This document shows, piece by piece, positions 45,313-55,407 of a DNA stretch of 64,000 nt (its first letter is position 1; each line of letters starts with the position of its first letter). A program made the translations under genes and the position numbers. This stretch comes from Oryzisolibacter sp. LB2S (GTDB lineage Bacteria; Pseudomonadota; Gammaproteobacteria; Burkholderiales; Burkholderiaceae_C). The stretch covers positions 1,028,501 to 1,092,500 of the forward strand of contig NZ_CP160388.1 of NCBI RefSeq assembly GCF_040732315.1, given 5' to 3'. The notes under the pieces are model-generated. The model was not told where the DNA came from. It made no database searches and saw nothing but the letters and a program-made list of their open reading frames with translations.

Positions 45313-46683
45313 ATGCCCAAGACCCTGATTGAGCCGTTTCGCATCAAGAGCATCGAGCCCATACGCATGACCACGCGCGCCGAGCGCGAGCGCCTGCTCG
45401 AAGAGGCCAAACTCAACGTCTTCAAGCTGCGCGCCGAGGATGTGCTCATCGACTGGCTCACCGATTCCGGCACGGGCGCCATGTCCGCGCACCAATGGGC
45501 CGCCATCATGGAGGGCGACGAGAGCTATGCCGGCGCGCGCAGCTACTACCGCCTCGAGAAGGTGATACAGGACATCACCGGCATGCCGCATTTCGTGCCC
45601 ACGCACCAGGGCCGCGCGGCCGAGAAGGTGCTGTTCACCGCCGTGTGCAAGAAGGGCGACCTGGTGCCCAACAACTGCCACTTCGACACCACGCGCGGCA
45701 ACCTCGAATACCTGGGCGTGGAGGCCGTCGACCTCGTCATCGCCGAGGGCCTGCAGCCGGCCACCATCCACCCCTTCAAGGGCAATATCGACCTCGAGCG
45801 CGCCGAGGCGCTGCTCCAAAAAGAGGGCGCGCGCATCCCGTTCGGCATGCTCACGGTGACCAACAACACGGGCGGCGGCCAGCCCGTGTCCATGGCCAAC
45901 ATCCGCGCCTATGCGCAGCTGCTCAGGAAGCACGGCAAGCCCTTCATCATGGACGTGTGCCGCTTTGCCGAGAACGCCATGTTCATCAAGATGCGCGAGC
46001 CGGGCTACGAGCACACCAGCGTGCGCGACATCGCGCGCGAGATGTTCTCCTACGCCGACGGCGCGACCATGAGCGCCAAGAAGGACGGCATGGTCAACAT
46101 CGGCGGCTTCATCGTGCTCAGGAGCGACGAATGGCTCGATGAGGTGCGCAACGACCTGATCATGATGGAGGGCTTCCCCACCTACGGCGGCATGGCCGGG
46201 CGCGACCTGGAGGCGCTGGCCGTGGGGCTGCAGGAGGGGCTCGACGAGGACTACCTGCGCTACCGCCTGCGCACGGCCGAATACCTGGGCGAAAAGCTCG
46301 AGGCTGCGGGCGTGGGCTTCGTCAAGCCTACCGGGGGACACGCCGTCTATATTGACGCGCGCACCGTCCTGCCCGACATGCCCGTGCAGCATTACCCGGC
46401 CTGGGCGCTGTGCAATGCGCTCTACCTGGAGGGCGGCATTCGCGGCGTGGAGATAGGCTCGGTGATGTTCGGCAAGCGCCTTGACGATGGCACGGAGACC
46501 TATCACAGCATGGAACTGGTGCGCCTGGCCTTCCCGCGCCGCATGTACACGCAGAGCCACTTCGACTACGCGGCCGAGGTGATTGCCGAGGTCCGGCAAA
46601 AGGCCGCGGGCATTCGCGGCGTGAGGATCACCAAGCAGCCCAGGTTCCTGCGCCACTTCACCTGCGAATGCGCCTGGGTGTGA
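45313..46683 (+). CDS. tnaA: Tryptophanase
   Basis: This PLP-dependent beta-eliminating lyase converts tryptophan to indole, pyruvate and ammonia. The 456-residue protein has the PLP lysine at 257 (MSAKKDGM), Asp125 in FDTTRG and VEIGS at 379-383. Tyrosine phenol-lyase has Thr and an ERG block (Arg381) at those places, so tryptophanase is favoured. The ATG at 45313 begins MPKTLIEPFRIKSIEPIRM, as in the family. No TnaC-type leader peptide or TnaB permease is seen. It is divergent from ubiU and converges on dnaJ across a shared terminator. Confidence 0.9.
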   Translation: MPKTLIEPFRIKSIEPIRMTTRAERERLLEEAKLNVFKLRAEDVLIDWLTDSGTGAMSAHQWAAIMEGDESYAGARSYYRLEKVIQDITGMPHFVPTHQGRAAEKVLFTAVCKKGDLVPNNCHFDTTRGNLEYLGVEAVDLVIAEGLQPATIHPFKGNIDLERAEALLQKEGARIPFGMLTVTNNTGGGQPVSMANIRAYAQLLRKHGKPFIMDVCRFAENAMFIKMREPGYEHTSVRDIAREMFSYADGATMSAKKDGMVNIGGFIVLRSDEWLDEVRNDLIMMEGFPTYGGMAGRDLEALAVGLQEGLDEDYLRYRLRTAEYLGEKLEAAGVGFVKPTGGHAVYIDARTVLPDMPVQHYPAWALCNALYLEGGIRGVEIGSVMFGKRLDDGTETYHSMELVRLAFPRRMYTQSHFDYAAEVIAEVRQKAAGIRGVRITKQPRFLRHFTCECAWV

Positions 46684-46686
46684 GCC

Positions 46687-46716
46687 AAAAAAAAACGGCA
46701 CGCGGGGCGTGCCGTT
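46687..46716. terminator. Terminator between tnaA and dnaJ
   Basis: AACGGCACGC pairs with GCGTGCCGTT around GGG. A nine-A run on the left gives the U-tract for dnaJ (minus strand). On the plus side only TTCCTT follows, so it is stronger for dnaJ than for tnaA. Confidence 0.85.
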
Positions 46717-46737
46717 CCTTGGACTCCGGGCGGGGCG

Positions 46738-47871
46738 TCAGCTGAAGAAGCTCTTGAGCCTGTCGGTCCAGCTCTCGGTCGAGGGCGAATGCTTGGCGCC
46801 GCCCTTCTTGAGTGACTCGTCGAGCTCCTTGAGCAGCTTGCGCTGGTGCTCGGTGAGCTTGACGGGGGTCTCGACCACGATGTGGCAATAGAGATCGCCG
46901 GGGTAGCTCGCGCGCACGCCCTTGATGCCCTTGCCGCGCAGGCGGAACTGCTTGCCGGCCTGCGTGCCCTCGGGGATGTCGATGGCGGCCTTGCCGTTCA
47001 ACGTGGGCACCTCGATCTCGCCGCCCAGCGCCGCGGTGCTGAAGCTCACGGGCACCTGGCAGTGCAGGTCGTCACCATCGCGCTCGAAGATGTCGTGCTT
47101 CTTGATGCGGATCTCGATGTACAGGTCGCCGGGCGGGCCGCCGTTGGTGCCGGGTTCGCCGTTGCCGGTGGAGCGGATGCGCATGCCGTCGTCGATGCCC
47201 GCGGGGATCTTCACCTCCAGCGTCTTCTGGCGCTTGATCTTGCCCTGGCCGTGGCAGCTCGTGCAGGGCTCGGGAATGATCTTGCCGCTGCCGCGGCAAT
47301 GCGGGCAGGTCTGCTGCACGCTGAAGAAGCCCTGGCGCATCTGCACCGCGCCGCTGCCGCCGCAGGTGCCGCAGGTCTTGGCGCTGGTGCCGGGCTTGGC
47401 GCCGCTGCCATGGCAGGTGTCGCAGCCTTCCCAGCTCGGGATGCGGATCTGCGCGTCCTTGCCGTGGGCAGCTTCCTCGAGCGTGATGTCCATGGCGTAG
47501 GACAGGTCGTTGCCGCGATAGACCTGACGGCCTGCGCGCCCGCCACGTCCGCCGCCGAACATGTCGCCGAAGATGTCGCCAAAGGCCTCGGCAAAGCCGC
47601 CGAAGCCCTCGGCCCCGCCCATGCCGCCGCGCATGTTCGGGTCCACGCCCGCGTGGCCGTACTGGTCGTAGGCCGCGCGCTTCTGTGCGTCGGACAGGAT
47701 CTCGTAGGCCTCCTTGACCTCCTTGAACTTTTCCTCGGCGGGTTTGGCGGCATCCCCCTGATTGCGGTCAGGGTGGTACTTCATGGCGAGCTTGCGGTAC
47801 GCCTTCTTGATCTCGTCGTCCGAGGCGTTCTTGGGAACACCCAGGACCTCGTAAAAGTCTCGTTTGGACAT
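46738..47871 (-). CDS. dnaJ: Chaperone protein DnaJ
   Basis: Hsp40 co-chaperone that stimulates DnaK ATPase and delivers substrates. The 377-residue protein has the J domain with HPD (YHPDRN, about 33-38), a Gly/Phe-rich linker (about 75-110), four zinc-binding CxxCxGxG repeats ([38 protein letters not shown]) and the C-terminal substrate domain. It is last in grpE-dnaK-dnaJ, 89 bases after dnaK. Confidence 0.98.
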   Translation of the reverse strand: MSKRDFYEVLGVPKNASDDEIKKAYRKLAMKYHPDRNQGDAAKPAEEKFKEVKEAYEILSDAQKRAAYDQYGHAGVDPNMRGGMGGAEGFGGFAEAFGDIFGDMFGGGRGGRAGRQVYRGNDLSYAMDITLEEAAHGKDAQIRIPSWEGCDTCHGSGAKPGTSAKTCGTCGGSGAVQMRQGFFSVQQTCPHCRGSGKIIPEPCTSCHGQGKIKRQKTLEVKIPAGIDDGMRIRSTGNGEPGTNGGPPGDLYIEIRIKKHDIFERDGDDLHCQVPVSFSTAALGGEIEVPTLNGKAAIDIPEGTQAGKQFRLRGKGIKGVRASYPGDLYCHIVVETPVKLTEHQRKLLKELDESLKKGGAKHSPSTESWTDRLKSFFS

Positions 47872-47960
47872 GGTGGTCTGTCAGGCCGTTGAAGTGATTG
47901 CGCCGCGCCGTCCCCGGTCACGGGGCGCGGCGCGGCGGTGGCATCGGCGTGGCGGCTGCA

Positions 47961-49904
47961 TCAGCCCTTCTTGACTTCCTTCACCTCGGCGTCCACCACG
48001 TTGTCGTCCTGTGCGGCGCCACCGGCTGCGCCGCCGGCCGCGGCCTGCGCGGCGGCGTCGGCACCCGCACCCTGGGCCGCCTGGGCGTCGGCGTACATCT
48101 TCTCGCCGAGCTTCTGGCTCGCGGTCATCAGGGCCACGGTCTTCTCGTCGATGGCTGCCTTGTCCTCACCCTTGAGGGCGGCCTCAAGGTCCTTGATCGC
48201 GGCCTCGATCTTCTCCTTCTCGCCGGCGTCGAGCTTGTCGCCATGCTCGACCAGGGCCTTGTGCGTGCTGTGCACGGCGGCTTCGCCCTGGTTGCGGGCC
48301 TGCACGAGTTCGAGCTTCTTGTGGTCCTCGGCGGCATTGAGCTCGGCGTCCTTGACCATCTTCTGGATTTCCTCCTCGGACAGACCCGAGTTGGCCTTGA
48401 TGGTGATCTTGTTTTCCTTGCCCGTGCCCTTGTCCTTGGCGCTCACATGCAGGATGCCGTTGGCGTCGATGTCGAACGTCACCTCGATCTGCGGCGTGCC
48501 GCGGCTGGCCGGCGGAATGCCTTCGAGGTTGAACTCGCCCAGCAGCTTGTTGGCGCTGGCGATCTCGCGCTCGCCCTGGAACACCTTGATCGTCACGGCC
48601 GGCTGGTTGTCCTCGGCCGTGGAGAAGGTCTGCGCGAACTTCGTCGGGATCGTGGTGTTCTTGCTGATCATCTTGGTCATCACGCCGCCCAGGGTCTCGA
48701 TGCCCAGGGACAGGGGGGTGACGTCCAGCAGCAGCACGTCCTTGCGGTCGCCCGAGAGCACCTGGCCCTGGATGGCCGCGCCCACGGCCACGGCCTCGTC
48801 GGGGTTCACGTCCTTGCGCGGATCCTTGCCGAAGAATTCCTTGACCTTGTCCTGCACCTTGGGCATGCGCGTCATGCCGCCGACGAGGATCACGTCGTTG
48901 ATGTCGGACACGCTGATGCCGGCATCCTTGATGGCCGTGCGGCAGGGCGCGATGGTGCGCTCGATCAGGTCGTCCACCAGGGACTCGAGCTTGGCGCGCG
49001 AGAGCTTGATGTTCAGGTGCTTGGGACCCGTGGCGTCGGCCGTGATGTAGGGCAGGTTGATGTCGGTCTGCGACGAGTTGGAGAGCTCGATCTTGGCCTT
49101 CTCGGCTGCTTCCTTCAGGCGCTGCAGGGCCAGCACGTCCTTGGACAGATCGACGCCTTGCTCCTTCTTGAACTCGGTGATGATGTAGTCGATGATGCGC
49201 TGGTCGAAGTCCTCGCCGCCCAGGAAGGTGTCGCCGTTGGTGGCCAGCACCTCGAACTGCTTCTCGCCATCGACGTCGGCGATCTCGATGATGGACACGT
49301 CGAACGTGCCGCCGCCCAGGTCATAGACGGCGATCTTGCGGTCGCCCTTGTCCTGCTTGTCCAGGCCGAAGGCCAGGGCGGCTGCCGTGGGCTCGTTGAT
49401 GATGCGCTTGACGTCCAGGCCCGCGATGCGGCCCGCGTCCTTGGTGGCCTGGCGCTGGCTGTCGTTGAAGTAGGCGGGGACGGTGATGACGGCCTCGGTC
49501 ACGGGCTCGCCCAGGTAGTCCTCGGCGGTCTTCTTCATCTTGCGCAGCACCTCGGCGCTGATCTGCGGCGGGGCCAGCTTCTGGCCGCGCACCTCGACCC
49601 AGGCGTCGCCGTTGTCGGCCTTGACGATGTTGAAGGGCATCAGGTCGATGTCCTTCTGCACTTCCTTTTCCTCGAACTTGCGGCCGATCAGACGCTTGGC
49701 GGCGTAGATGGTGTTCTTGGGGTTGGTCACGGCCTGGCGCTTGGCCGAGGCGCCGACGAGGATCTCGCCGTCATCCTGGTAGGCAATGATGGACGGCGTG
49801 GTGCGTGCGCCCTCGCTGTTCTCGATCACGCGCGTGGTGTTGCCTTCCATGATGGACACGCAGCTGTTGGTTGTGCCCAGGTCGATACCGATGATTTTTC
49901 CCAT
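47961..49904 (-). CDS. dnaK: Chaperone protein DnaK (Hsp70)
   Basis: Central ATP-dependent Hsp70. The 647-residue protein starts [20 protein letters not shown], with phosphate-2 loop [14 protein letters not shown], the linker and substrate domain ([20 protein letters not shown]) and a Gly/Ala-rich lid tail ending [14 protein letters not shown]. It lies 75 bases after grpE. Expression is expected from the sigma-32-like promoter upstream of grpE. Confidence 0.99.
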   Translation of the reverse strand: MGKIIGIDLGTTNSCVSIMEGNTTRVIENSEGARTTPSIIAYQDDGEILVGASAKRQAVTNPKNTIYAAKRLIGRKFEEKEVQKDIDLMPFNIVKADNGDAWVEVRGQKLAPPQISAEVLRKMKKTAEDYLGEPVTEAVITVPAYFNDSQRQATKDAGRIAGLDVKRIINEPTAAALAFGLDKQDKGDRKIAVYDLGGGTFDVSIIEIADVDGEKQFEVLATNGDTFLGGEDFDQRIIDYIITEFKKEQGVDLSKDVLALQRLKEAAEKAKIELSNSSQTDINLPYITADATGPKHLNIKLSRAKLESLVDDLIERTIAPCRTAIKDAGISVSDINDVILVGGMTRMPKVQDKVKEFFGKDPRKDVNPDEAVAVGAAIQGQVLSGDRKDVLLLDVTPLSLGIETLGGVMTKMISKNTTIPTKFAQTFSTAEDNQPAVTIKVFQGEREIASANKLLGEFNLEGIPPASRGTPQIEVTFDIDANGILHVSAKDKGTGKENKITIKANSGLSEEEIQKMVKDAELNAAEDHKKLELVQARNQGEAAVHSTHKALVEHGDKLDAGEKEKIEAAIKDLEAALKGEDKAAIDEKTVALMTASQKLGEKMYADAQAAQGAGADAAAQAAAGGAAGGAAQDDNVVDAEVKEVKKG

Positions 49905-49979
49905 GTTTTTCTCCGAATGCTGAAATGTTTGGATGTGTCTTAACTGTGAATGACTGGCGCCGTTTTCAAGGGCGGGCGC

Positions 49980-50516
49980 TTATTTTGGTGCCGCCACCGT
50001 GACCAGGGCCGGGCGCAGCACGCGGTCTGCGATCAGGTAACCCTTTTGCAGCACGCTGACCACCGTGTTCGCCTCCTGGTCGGCGGGCACCATGCTGATG
50101 GCCTGGTGCTGGTGCGGATCGAATTTGGTGCCGGCGGCGGGGTTGACCACCACCACCTTGTTGCGCTCGAGTGCGCCGACCAGCTGGCGCAGCGTGGCGT
50201 CCGAGCCCTCGCGCAGCTGCTCGGCCGTGGCGCTTTCGATGGCCAGGGCCGCGTCCAGGCTGTCGCACACGGGCAGCAGGCTTTCCGCAAAGCTCTCGAT
50301 GCCGAACTTGCGGGCCTTGGAGACCTCCTCCTCGGCGCGGCGGCGGGTGTTCTCGGCCTCGGCCTTGGCGCGCAGGAACTGGTCGGCCAGTTCGGCGCTC
50401 TTGGCCTTGAGCTCGGCCAGCTCGGCCTGCAGGCGCGCCAGCTCGTCGGCGGCATTGGCCGCCATGGCGGCTTCGATCTCTTCGGGTGCGGGTGCGGAAT
50501 TTGCGTTATCGGACAT
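49980..50516 (-). CDS. grpE: Nucleotide exchange factor GrpE
   Basis: GrpE releases ADP from DnaK. The 178-residue protein has a long N-terminal coiled-coil helix (about 20-80, [22 protein letters not shown]), the dimer helices and the beta-wing with the conserved PHQHQAI-type [11 protein letters not shown] and [16 protein letters not shown]. It is first in the grpE-dnaK-dnaJ block and is divergent from rpsF. Confidence 0.97.
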   Translation of the reverse strand: MSDNANSAPAPEEIEAAMAANAADELARLQAELAELKAKSAELADQFLRAKAEAENTRRRAEEEVSKARKFGIESFAESLLPVCDSLDAALAIESATAEQLREGSDATLRQLVGALERNKVVVVNPAAGTKFDPHQHQAISMVPADQEANTVVSVLQKGYLIADRVLRPALVTVAAPK

Positions 50517-50563
50517 GTCGACTGCGGTTGCGTGATAGGGGTGATCGATGTGTGATGCGCCCC

Positions 50564-50591
50564 AGATAGGGGCGGCGCGCCGGACTTCAAG
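50564..50591 (-). promoter_or_regulatory. Sigma-32-type heat-shock promoter for grpE-dnaK-dnaJ
   Basis: The minus strand has CTTGAA (50586-50591) and CCCTATCT (50564-50571) separated by 14 bases, against the sigma-32 consensus CTTGAA and CCCCATNT. It ends about 48 bases before the grpE ATG. No CIRCE element is seen. Confidence 0.75.
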
Positions 50592-50653
50592 CGTCCGGGG
50601 CTGGATGGGTGCCTGCGGGCTCGTCCGTCGCTGCCTGGGTGCCGGGGCTGCAG

Positions 50654-50682
50654 TGTACAGGCGGCGCTCCCGTAGTTATAAT
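50654..50682 (+). promoter_or_regulatory. Sigma-70 promoter for rpsF operon
   Basis: TGTACA (50654-50659) and a perfect TATAAT (50677-50682) are separated by 17 bases, 66 bases before the rpsF ATG. The intervening leader carries no obvious terminator. Confidence 0.75.
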
Positions 50683-50747
50683 GCCCGGCTTTGCCTTGCC
50701 ACACCGCTACGCGACGCTGCGGGTGGTGCCATCCAAAAGGAGTTTGC

Positions 50748-51119
50748 ATGCGTCACTACGAAATCATTTTGTTGATCCACCCGGATCAGAGCGAGCAGGT
50801 TCCAGCCATGCTGGAGCGCTACAAGGGCATGATCACCGCCGGCGGTGGTCAGGTGCACCGCGTGGAAGACTGGGGTCGCCGCCAGCTGGCCTACCTCATC
50901 AACAAGCTGGCCAAGGCCCATTACCTGTGCCTGAACATCGAGGCCGACCAGGCCGTGATGGCCGAGCTCGAGCACGCCTTCAAGTTCAACGACGCCGTGC
51001 TGCGCCACCTGACGGTGCAGAAGAAGAAGGCCGAGACCGGCGCATCTTCGATGATGAAGACCGTCGAGCGCGAAGAGGCACGCAAGGCCAGCCAGGCCGA
51101 AGCCGCCGCCGAGCGCTGA
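50748..51119 (+). CDS. rpsF: 30S ribosomal protein S6
   Basis: S6 forms a heterodimer with S18 on the 30S platform. The 123-residue protein has the family start [39 protein letters not shown] and a C-terminal charged extension. AAAAGGAG lies upstream of the ATG. It opens the rpsF-priB-rpsR-rplI operon. Confidence 0.98.
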   Translation: MRHYEIILLIHPDQSEQVPAMLERYKGMITAGGGQVHRVEDWGRRQLAYLINKLAKAHYLCLNIEADQAVMAELEHAFKFNDAVLRHLTVQKKKAETGASSMMKTVEREEARKASQAEAAAER

Positions 51120-51144
51120 TAGCTCCACCTGTTCGCCAGGAGGT

Positions 51145-51438
51145 GTGAACAACCATTGGACCCTGACGGCCTGTATCGCCGAGGCACAGCCCCTGCGCTA
51201 CACGCCCGCCGGCCTGCCGGCGCTGGATCTGCGGCTCGAGCACGAGTCGCAGCAGAGCGAGGCAGGTGTGGTGCGCATCGTCAGGGCCAGCGTCAAGGCG
51301 CTTGCCTTTGGCGCGCTGGCCGAGCGGCTGGCCCGACAGGCACTGGGAAGCCGCTGGCTGTTCCAGGGCTTTGTGGCCCAGGGGCGCGGCGGCAAGGGTC
51401 TGGTGTTCCACATCCAGGACATCCGTCAACAAGATTAA
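51145..51438 (+). CDS. priB: Primosomal replication protein N (PriB)
   Basis: PriB is a single-stranded-DNA-binding OB-fold protein that helps PriA restart stalled forks. The 97-residue protein has [23 protein letters not shown] and the closing [21 protein letters not shown]. The start is GTG at 51145, directly after AGGAGG, which overlaps the start region. It is placed between S6 and S18 genes, as in many beta- and gammaproteobacteria. Confidence 0.95.
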   Translation: MNNHWTLTACIAEAQPLRYTPAGLPALDLRLEHESQQSEAGVVRIVRASVKALAFGALAERLARQALGSRWLFQGFVAQGRGGKGLVFHIQDIRQQD

Positions 51439-51455
51439 TTTTCAAGAGGCTACAC

Positions 51456-51737
51456 ATGGCCACGTTCAAGAAATTCAACAAGGACAAGCGCCCCAAGCGC
51501 AACACCCAGTCGCTGCTGTTCAAGCGCAAGCGCTTCTGCCGCTTCACCGTCGCCGGCGTCGAGGAAATCGACTACAAGGATGTCGACACCCTGCGTGACT
51601 TCATCGCCGAAAACGGCAAGATCATCCCGGCCCGCCTGACCGGCACGCGCGCCATCTATCAGCGCCAGCTCAACACCGCCATCAAGCGCGCCCGCTTCCT
51701 GGCCCTGTTGCCCTACACCGATCAGCACAAGATCTAA
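51456..51737 (+). CDS. rpsR: 30S ribosomal protein S18
   Basis: S18 binds the 30S platform with S6. The 93-residue protein has the basic N-terminus [26 protein letters not shown]-type [18 protein letters not shown] and the family signature [20 protein letters not shown]. The ATG at 51456 is within the operon, 17 bases after priB. Confidence 0.98.
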   Translation: MATFKKFNKDKRPKRNTQSLLFKRKRFCRFTVAGVEEIDYKDVDTLRDFIAENGKIIPARLTGTRAIYQRQLNTAIKRARFLALLPYTDQHKI

Positions 51738-51749
51738 GGAGCCGAAGCC

Positions 51750-52199
51750 ATGCAAATCATTCTGCTCGACAAGGTCGTGAACCTCGGCAACCTCGGCGAA
51801 ATCGTCAAGGTCAAGGACGGCTACGCCCGCAACTTCCTGATCCCCACGGGCCGCGCCCGCCGCGCCACCGCCGCCGCCAAGGCCGAGTTCGAGGCCCGCC
51901 GCGCCGAGCTGGAAAAGGCTGCCGCCGAGAAGCTGGCCGCCGCCCAGGCACAGGGCGAGAAGCTCGCCGGCACCAGCGTCAAGCTGACCCAGAAGGCCGG
52001 CGTGGACGGCCGCCTGTTCGGCTCCGTGACCAACCAGGACATCTGCGAAGAGATCAACAAGCTGGGCTTCAACCTGGTGAAGTCGCAGATCCGCATGCCC
52101 GGTCTGATCAAGACCGTGGGCGACAACACCATCAGCGTGGCCCTGCACACCGATGTGGTCGTCGACGTGACCGTCTCGGTCTACGGCGAAACCGCCTGA
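51750..52199 (+). CDS. rplI: 50S ribosomal protein L9
   Basis: L9 binds 23S rRNA near the L1 stalk. The 149-residue protein starts [32 protein letters not shown] (N-terminal domain), continues with the long connecting helix (about 40-74, Ala/Glu/Lys-rich) and the C-terminal domain. It ends the operon at a clear terminator. Confidence 0.98.
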   Translation: MQIILLDKVVNLGNLGEIVKVKDGYARNFLIPTGRARRATAAAKAEFEARRAELEKAAAEKLAAAQAQGEKLAGTSVKLTQKAGVDGRLFGSVTNQDICEEINKLGFNLVKSQIRMPGLIKTVGDNTISVALHTDVVVDVTVSVYGETA

Positions 52200-52228
52200 T
52201 CGCCCCGCGTTCCGGCACCGCCGACAAG

Positions 52229-52256
52229 AGCCGCCCCTGGGGCGGCTTTTGTTTTT
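52229..52256 (+). terminator. Terminator after rplI
   Basis: AGCCGCC/GGCGGCT forms the stem, extended by CC/GG at the loop, followed by TTTTGTTTTTT. Classic intrinsic terminator closing the rpsF operon. Confidence 0.9.
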
Positions 52257-52301
52257 TGCGCCGCGCCCTTGTGCACCCGCGGCCCACCGCCAGTGCACTG
52301 C

Positions 52302-52310
52302 TTATCCACA
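52302..52310 (+). promoter_or_regulatory. Perfect DnaA box upstream of dnaB
   Basis: TTATCCACA matches the consensus DnaA box exactly, 74 bases before the dnaB start codon, in the 184-base rplI-dnaB gap. DnaA might regulate dnaB transcription from here. No second perfect box is close by. Confidence 0.5.
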
Positions 52311-52383
52311 GGGTTGTGCAATGACGTGCCCGCCGGCGCCCGCTAGCATTTCACGCCTGCCCTCCATCCCAAGCCATTGCCCC

Positions 52384-53799
52384 ATGTCCGCCGTGTTGTC
52401 CGATCCCCTTGAAGGCCTTGTCTCCGCGCCGCCCGACCGCGAGGTTGCCCAGCTGCGCGTGCCGCCGCATTCCATCGAGGCCGAGTCCAGCGTGCTCGGC
52501 GGCCTGCTGCTGGACAACATGGCCTGGGACCGCGTGGGCGATCTGCTCGTCGATGGCGACTTCTACCGCCACGAGCACCAGCAGATCTACGCCGCCATCG
52601 GCGCGCTGATCAACGCCAGCAAGCCGGCTGACGTGATCACGGTGCACGAGCACCTGCAGGGCATGGGCAAGGCCGAGGAGACCGGCGGCCTGGCCTATCT
52701 GAACAGCCTCGCGCAATATGTGCCGAGCGCCAGCAACATCCGCCGCTACGCCGAGATCGTGCGCGAGCGGGCCATCCTGCGCAAGCTCGTGACGGCCAGC
52801 GACGAGATCGCCACCAACGCCTTCAACCCCCAGGGCAAGGCGGTGGACCGCATCCTGGACGAGGCCGAGCAGAAGATATTCGCCATCGGCGAAGAGGGCT
52901 CGCGCATGAAGCAGGGCTTTCAGTCGCTCGACACCCTGGTCGTGGACCTGCTCGACCGCGTGCAGGAGATGGCCGACAACCCCATGGACGTGACCGGCGT
53001 GCCCTCGGGCTTCGTCGACCTCGACCGCATGACGAGCGGCCTGCAGGCCGGCGACCTCGTGGTGCTGGCGGCGCGCCCCTCCATGGGCAAGACCTCGTTC
53101 GCCGTGAACATCGCCGAGCATGTGGCGCTCAACGAGGGCCTGCCCGTGGCCATCTTCTCGATGGAAATGGGCGCGGCCCAGCTGGCCGTGCGTATCGTGG
53201 GCTCGATCGGCCGCGTGAACCAGGGCAATCTGCGCACCGGCAAGCTCACCGACGAGGAATGGCCGCGCCTGACCGAGGCCATAGAGCGCCTGCGCACCGT
53301 GAGCCTGCACATCGACGAGACGCCGGGCCTCACCCCCGCGGAGCTGCGCGCCAACGCGCGGCGTCTGGCGCGCCAGTGCGGCAAGCTCGGGCTCATCGTG
53401 GTCGACTACCTGCAGCTCATGAGCGGCTCGGGTTCGAGCAGCTCCGACAACCGCGCCACCGAGCTCGGCGAGATCTCGCGCGGCCTGAAGATGCTGGCCA
53501 AGGAGCTGCAATGCCCGGTGATCGCGCTCTCGCAGCTCAACCGCTCGGTGGAGCAGCGCACCGACAAGCGCCCCATGATGAGCGACCTGCGCGAATCGGG
53601 CGCCATCGAGCAGGACGCGGACATCATCATGTTCATCTACCGCGACGACTACTACAACAAGGACTCCAAGGAGCCCAACATCGCCGAGGTCATCATCGGC
53701 AAGCAGCGCAACGGCCCCACGGGTACGGTCAAACTGTTCTTCCAGAAGAACCAGACGCGCTTCGAGAACCTGGCCATGGGCTCGGGCGATGACTACTGA
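52384..53799 (+). CDS. dnaB: Replicative DNA helicase DnaB
   Basis: Hexameric 5'-3' helicase of the replication fork. The 471-residue protein has the N-terminal domain (about 20-120, PHSIEAESSVLGGLLLDN), linker, and RecA-like domain with Walker A ARPSMGKTSF, Walker B LIVVDYLQLM and the arginine-finger region. The ATG at 52384 gives the usual acidic leader. No intein is present. A 48-base repeat starts 12 bases after the stop. Confidence 0.98.
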   Translation: MSAVLSDPLEGLVSAPPDREVAQLRVPPHSIEAESSVLGGLLLDNMAWDRVGDLLVDGDFYRHEHQQIYAAIGALINASKPADVITVHEHLQGMGKAEETGGLAYLNSLAQYVPSASNIRRYAEIVRERAILRKLVTASDEIATNAFNPQGKAVDRILDEAEQKIFAIGEEGSRMKQGFQSLDTLVVDLLDRVQEMADNPMDVTGVPSGFVDLDRMTSGLQAGDLVVLAARPSMGKTSFAVNIAEHVALNEGLPVAIFSMEMGAAQLAVRIVGSIGRVNQGNLRTGKLTDEEWPRLTEAIERLRTVSLHIDETPGLTPAELRANARRLARQCGKLGLIVVDYLQLMSGSGSSSSDNRATELGEISRGLKMLAKELQCPVIALSQLNRSVEQRTDKRPMMSDLRESGAIEQDADIIMFIYRDDYYNKDSKEPNIAEVIIGKQRNGPTGTVKLFFQKNQTRFENLAMGSGDDY

Positions 53800-53810
53800 T
53801 CATCTCTGAA

Positions 53811-53858
53811 TTGATAGCTGCCAGCGCTTGTCTGACAAGGGCTGGAGGCCGATTTCAT
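53811..53858 (+). repeat. 48-base dispersed repeat, copy 9 (after dnaB); best match to consensus
   Basis: The left arm TTGATAGCTGCCAGCGCT equals the consensus; the right arm is AGGGCTGGAGGCCGATTT. It folds as CCAGCGCTTGTC with GACAAGGGCTGG (one mismatch) around a single T, so it could end the dnaB transcript. It ends 16 bases before the dehydrogenase ATG, whose ribosome-binding site AAGGAGG follows at once. Confidence 0.9.
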
Positions 53859-53874
53859 TGTAAGGAGGCCGGCC

Positions 53875-55407
53875 ATGACGGATTCCCATGCGAGCCTGCG
53901 GCAGGTGCTGCAGGCATTGGGCCTCGACCTCGGGCCCCATGAGGGCCGCGACCTCAGCGTGCGCGCGCCGCGCGACGGTGTGCAGCTCGCGCGCCTGGCG
54001 GTCCAGGGCGCGCAGCAGGCGCAGGCCGCCATCGACGCGGCCCACCAGGCCTTCCTCGCCTGGCGCGAGGTGCCGCCACCCGTGCGCGGCGAACTCGTGC
54101 GCCGCCTGGGCGAGCGGCTGCGCCGGCACAAGGCGGCGCTGGGTGCGCTGGTGTCGCTGGAGGCTGGCAAGATCCTCAGCGAGGGCCAGGGCGAGGTGCA
54201 GGAGATGATCGACATCTGCGACTTCGCCGTCGGCCTCTCGCGCCAGCTCCATGGCCTGACCATCGCGAGCGAACGCCCCGGCCACCGCATGATGGAAACC
54301 TGGCACCCCATGGGCGTGGTCGGCATCATCACGGCCTTCAACTTCCCCGTGGCCGTCTGGTCCTGGAACGCGGCGCTGGCCCTGGTCTGCGGCGACGCCA
54401 TCGTCTGGAAGCCCTCGGAAAAGACGCCGCTGTCGGCACTGGCCTGCCAGCATCTGCTGCGCCAGGTGATGGCCGAGTTCAACCAGGAGCGGCCGGGCAC
54501 CGTGCCCGAGGGTCTGAGCCAGCTCGTCGTGGGAGGGCGCGAGCTGGGCGAGGCGCTTGCGGCTAGCCCGCGCGTGCCCGTGCTCAGCGCCACGGGTTCC
54601 ACGCGCATGGGCCGGCAGGTGGCCGTCAGGGTGGCCGAGCGCCTGGGCCGCGCCATCCTCGAGCTCGGGGGCAACAACGCCATGATCGTCACGCCCTCGG
54701 CCGACCTGGAACTGGCCGCGCGCGCCATCACCTTCGCCGCCGTGGGCACGGCGGGCCAGCGCTGCACCACGCTGCGCCGCCTGATCGTGCACGCCTCGGT
54801 GGCCGACGCGCTGCTCGCGCGGCTCACCCGGATCTACCTGAGCATCACGATCGGCGACCCGCTGCAGGATGGCACGCTGGTCGGCCCGCTGATCGACCGC
54901 GCGGCCTTCGAGGCCATGCAGGCCGCGCTCGCGCAGGCGCGCGCCGAGGGCGGTCAGGTGCTGGGCGGCGAGCGCGTGCGCGAGGACCTCGGGGCCGATG
55001 CCTGGTACGTGCGCCCGGCCCTGGTGCAGATGCCGCGCCAGAGCGCGCTGGTGGCGCAGGAGACCTTTGCGCCCATCCTCTATGTGCTGCGCTACGCGGG
55101 CGACGTGGACGAGGCCATCGCGCTGCACAACGCCGTGCCCCAGGGCCTGTCCTCGGCCATCTTCACGCAGGGCCTGGTCGAGGCCGAGCGCTTCATGTCC
55201 GCCGCGGGCAGCGACTGCGGCATCGCCAACGTCAACATCGGCACCTCGGGCGCCGAGATCGGCGGGGCGTTTGGCGGCGAGAAGGACACGGGCGGCGGGC
55301 GCGAGTCGGGCTCGGACGCCTGGAAGGGCTATATGCGCCGCGCAACCAACACCATCAACCATGGCGGCGCGCTGCCGCTGGCCCAGGGCGTACGCTTTGA
55401 CTTGTGA
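53875..55407 (+). CDS. Aldehyde dehydrogenase, ALDH7-type (aminoadipate-semialdehyde/piperideine-6-carboxylate)
   Basis: NAD(P)-dependent oxidation of a semialdehyde. The 510-residue protein has catalytic Glu263 (LELGGNNAM) and Cys297 (GTAGQRCTT). The ALDH7 pattern includes ITAFNFPVAVWSWNAALAL, WKPSEKTPL and the late NIGTSGAEIGGAFGGEKDTGGGRESGSD. Members of this group act on alpha-aminoadipate semialdehyde in lysine or pipecolate breakdown; the exact substrate is not shown here. AAGGAGG precedes the ATG at 53875. It has no co-operonic partner. Confidence 0.9.
   Translation: MTDSHASLRQVLQALGLDLGPHEGRDLSVRAPRDGVQLARLAVQGAQQAQAAIDAAHQAFLAWREVPPPVRGELVRRLGERLRRHKAALGALVSLEAGKILSEGQGEVQEMIDICDFAVGLSRQLHGLTIASERPGHRMMETWHPMGVVGIITAFNFPVAVWSWNAALALVCGDAIVWKPSEKTPLSALACQHLLRQVMAEFNQERPGTVPEGLSQLVVGGRELGEALAASPRVPVLSATGSTRMGRQVAVRVAERLGRAILELGGNNAMIVTPSADLELAARAITFAAVGTAGQRCTTLRRLIVHASVADALLARLTRIYLSITIGDPLQDGTLVGPLIDRAAFEAMQAALAQARAEGGQVLGGERVREDLGADAWYVRPALVQMPRQSALVAQETFAPILYVLRYAGDVDEAIALHNAVPQGLSSAIFTQGLVEAERFMSAAGSDCGIANVNIGTSGAEIGGAFGGEKDTGGGRESGSDAWKGYMRRATNTINHGGALPLAQGVRFDL

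Noticed and set aside
47898..49943. A 681-codon open frame antisense to dnaK
   Set aside because: Antisense frames opposite dnaK are a known artefact in GC-rich genomes; no start signal or domain is seen.
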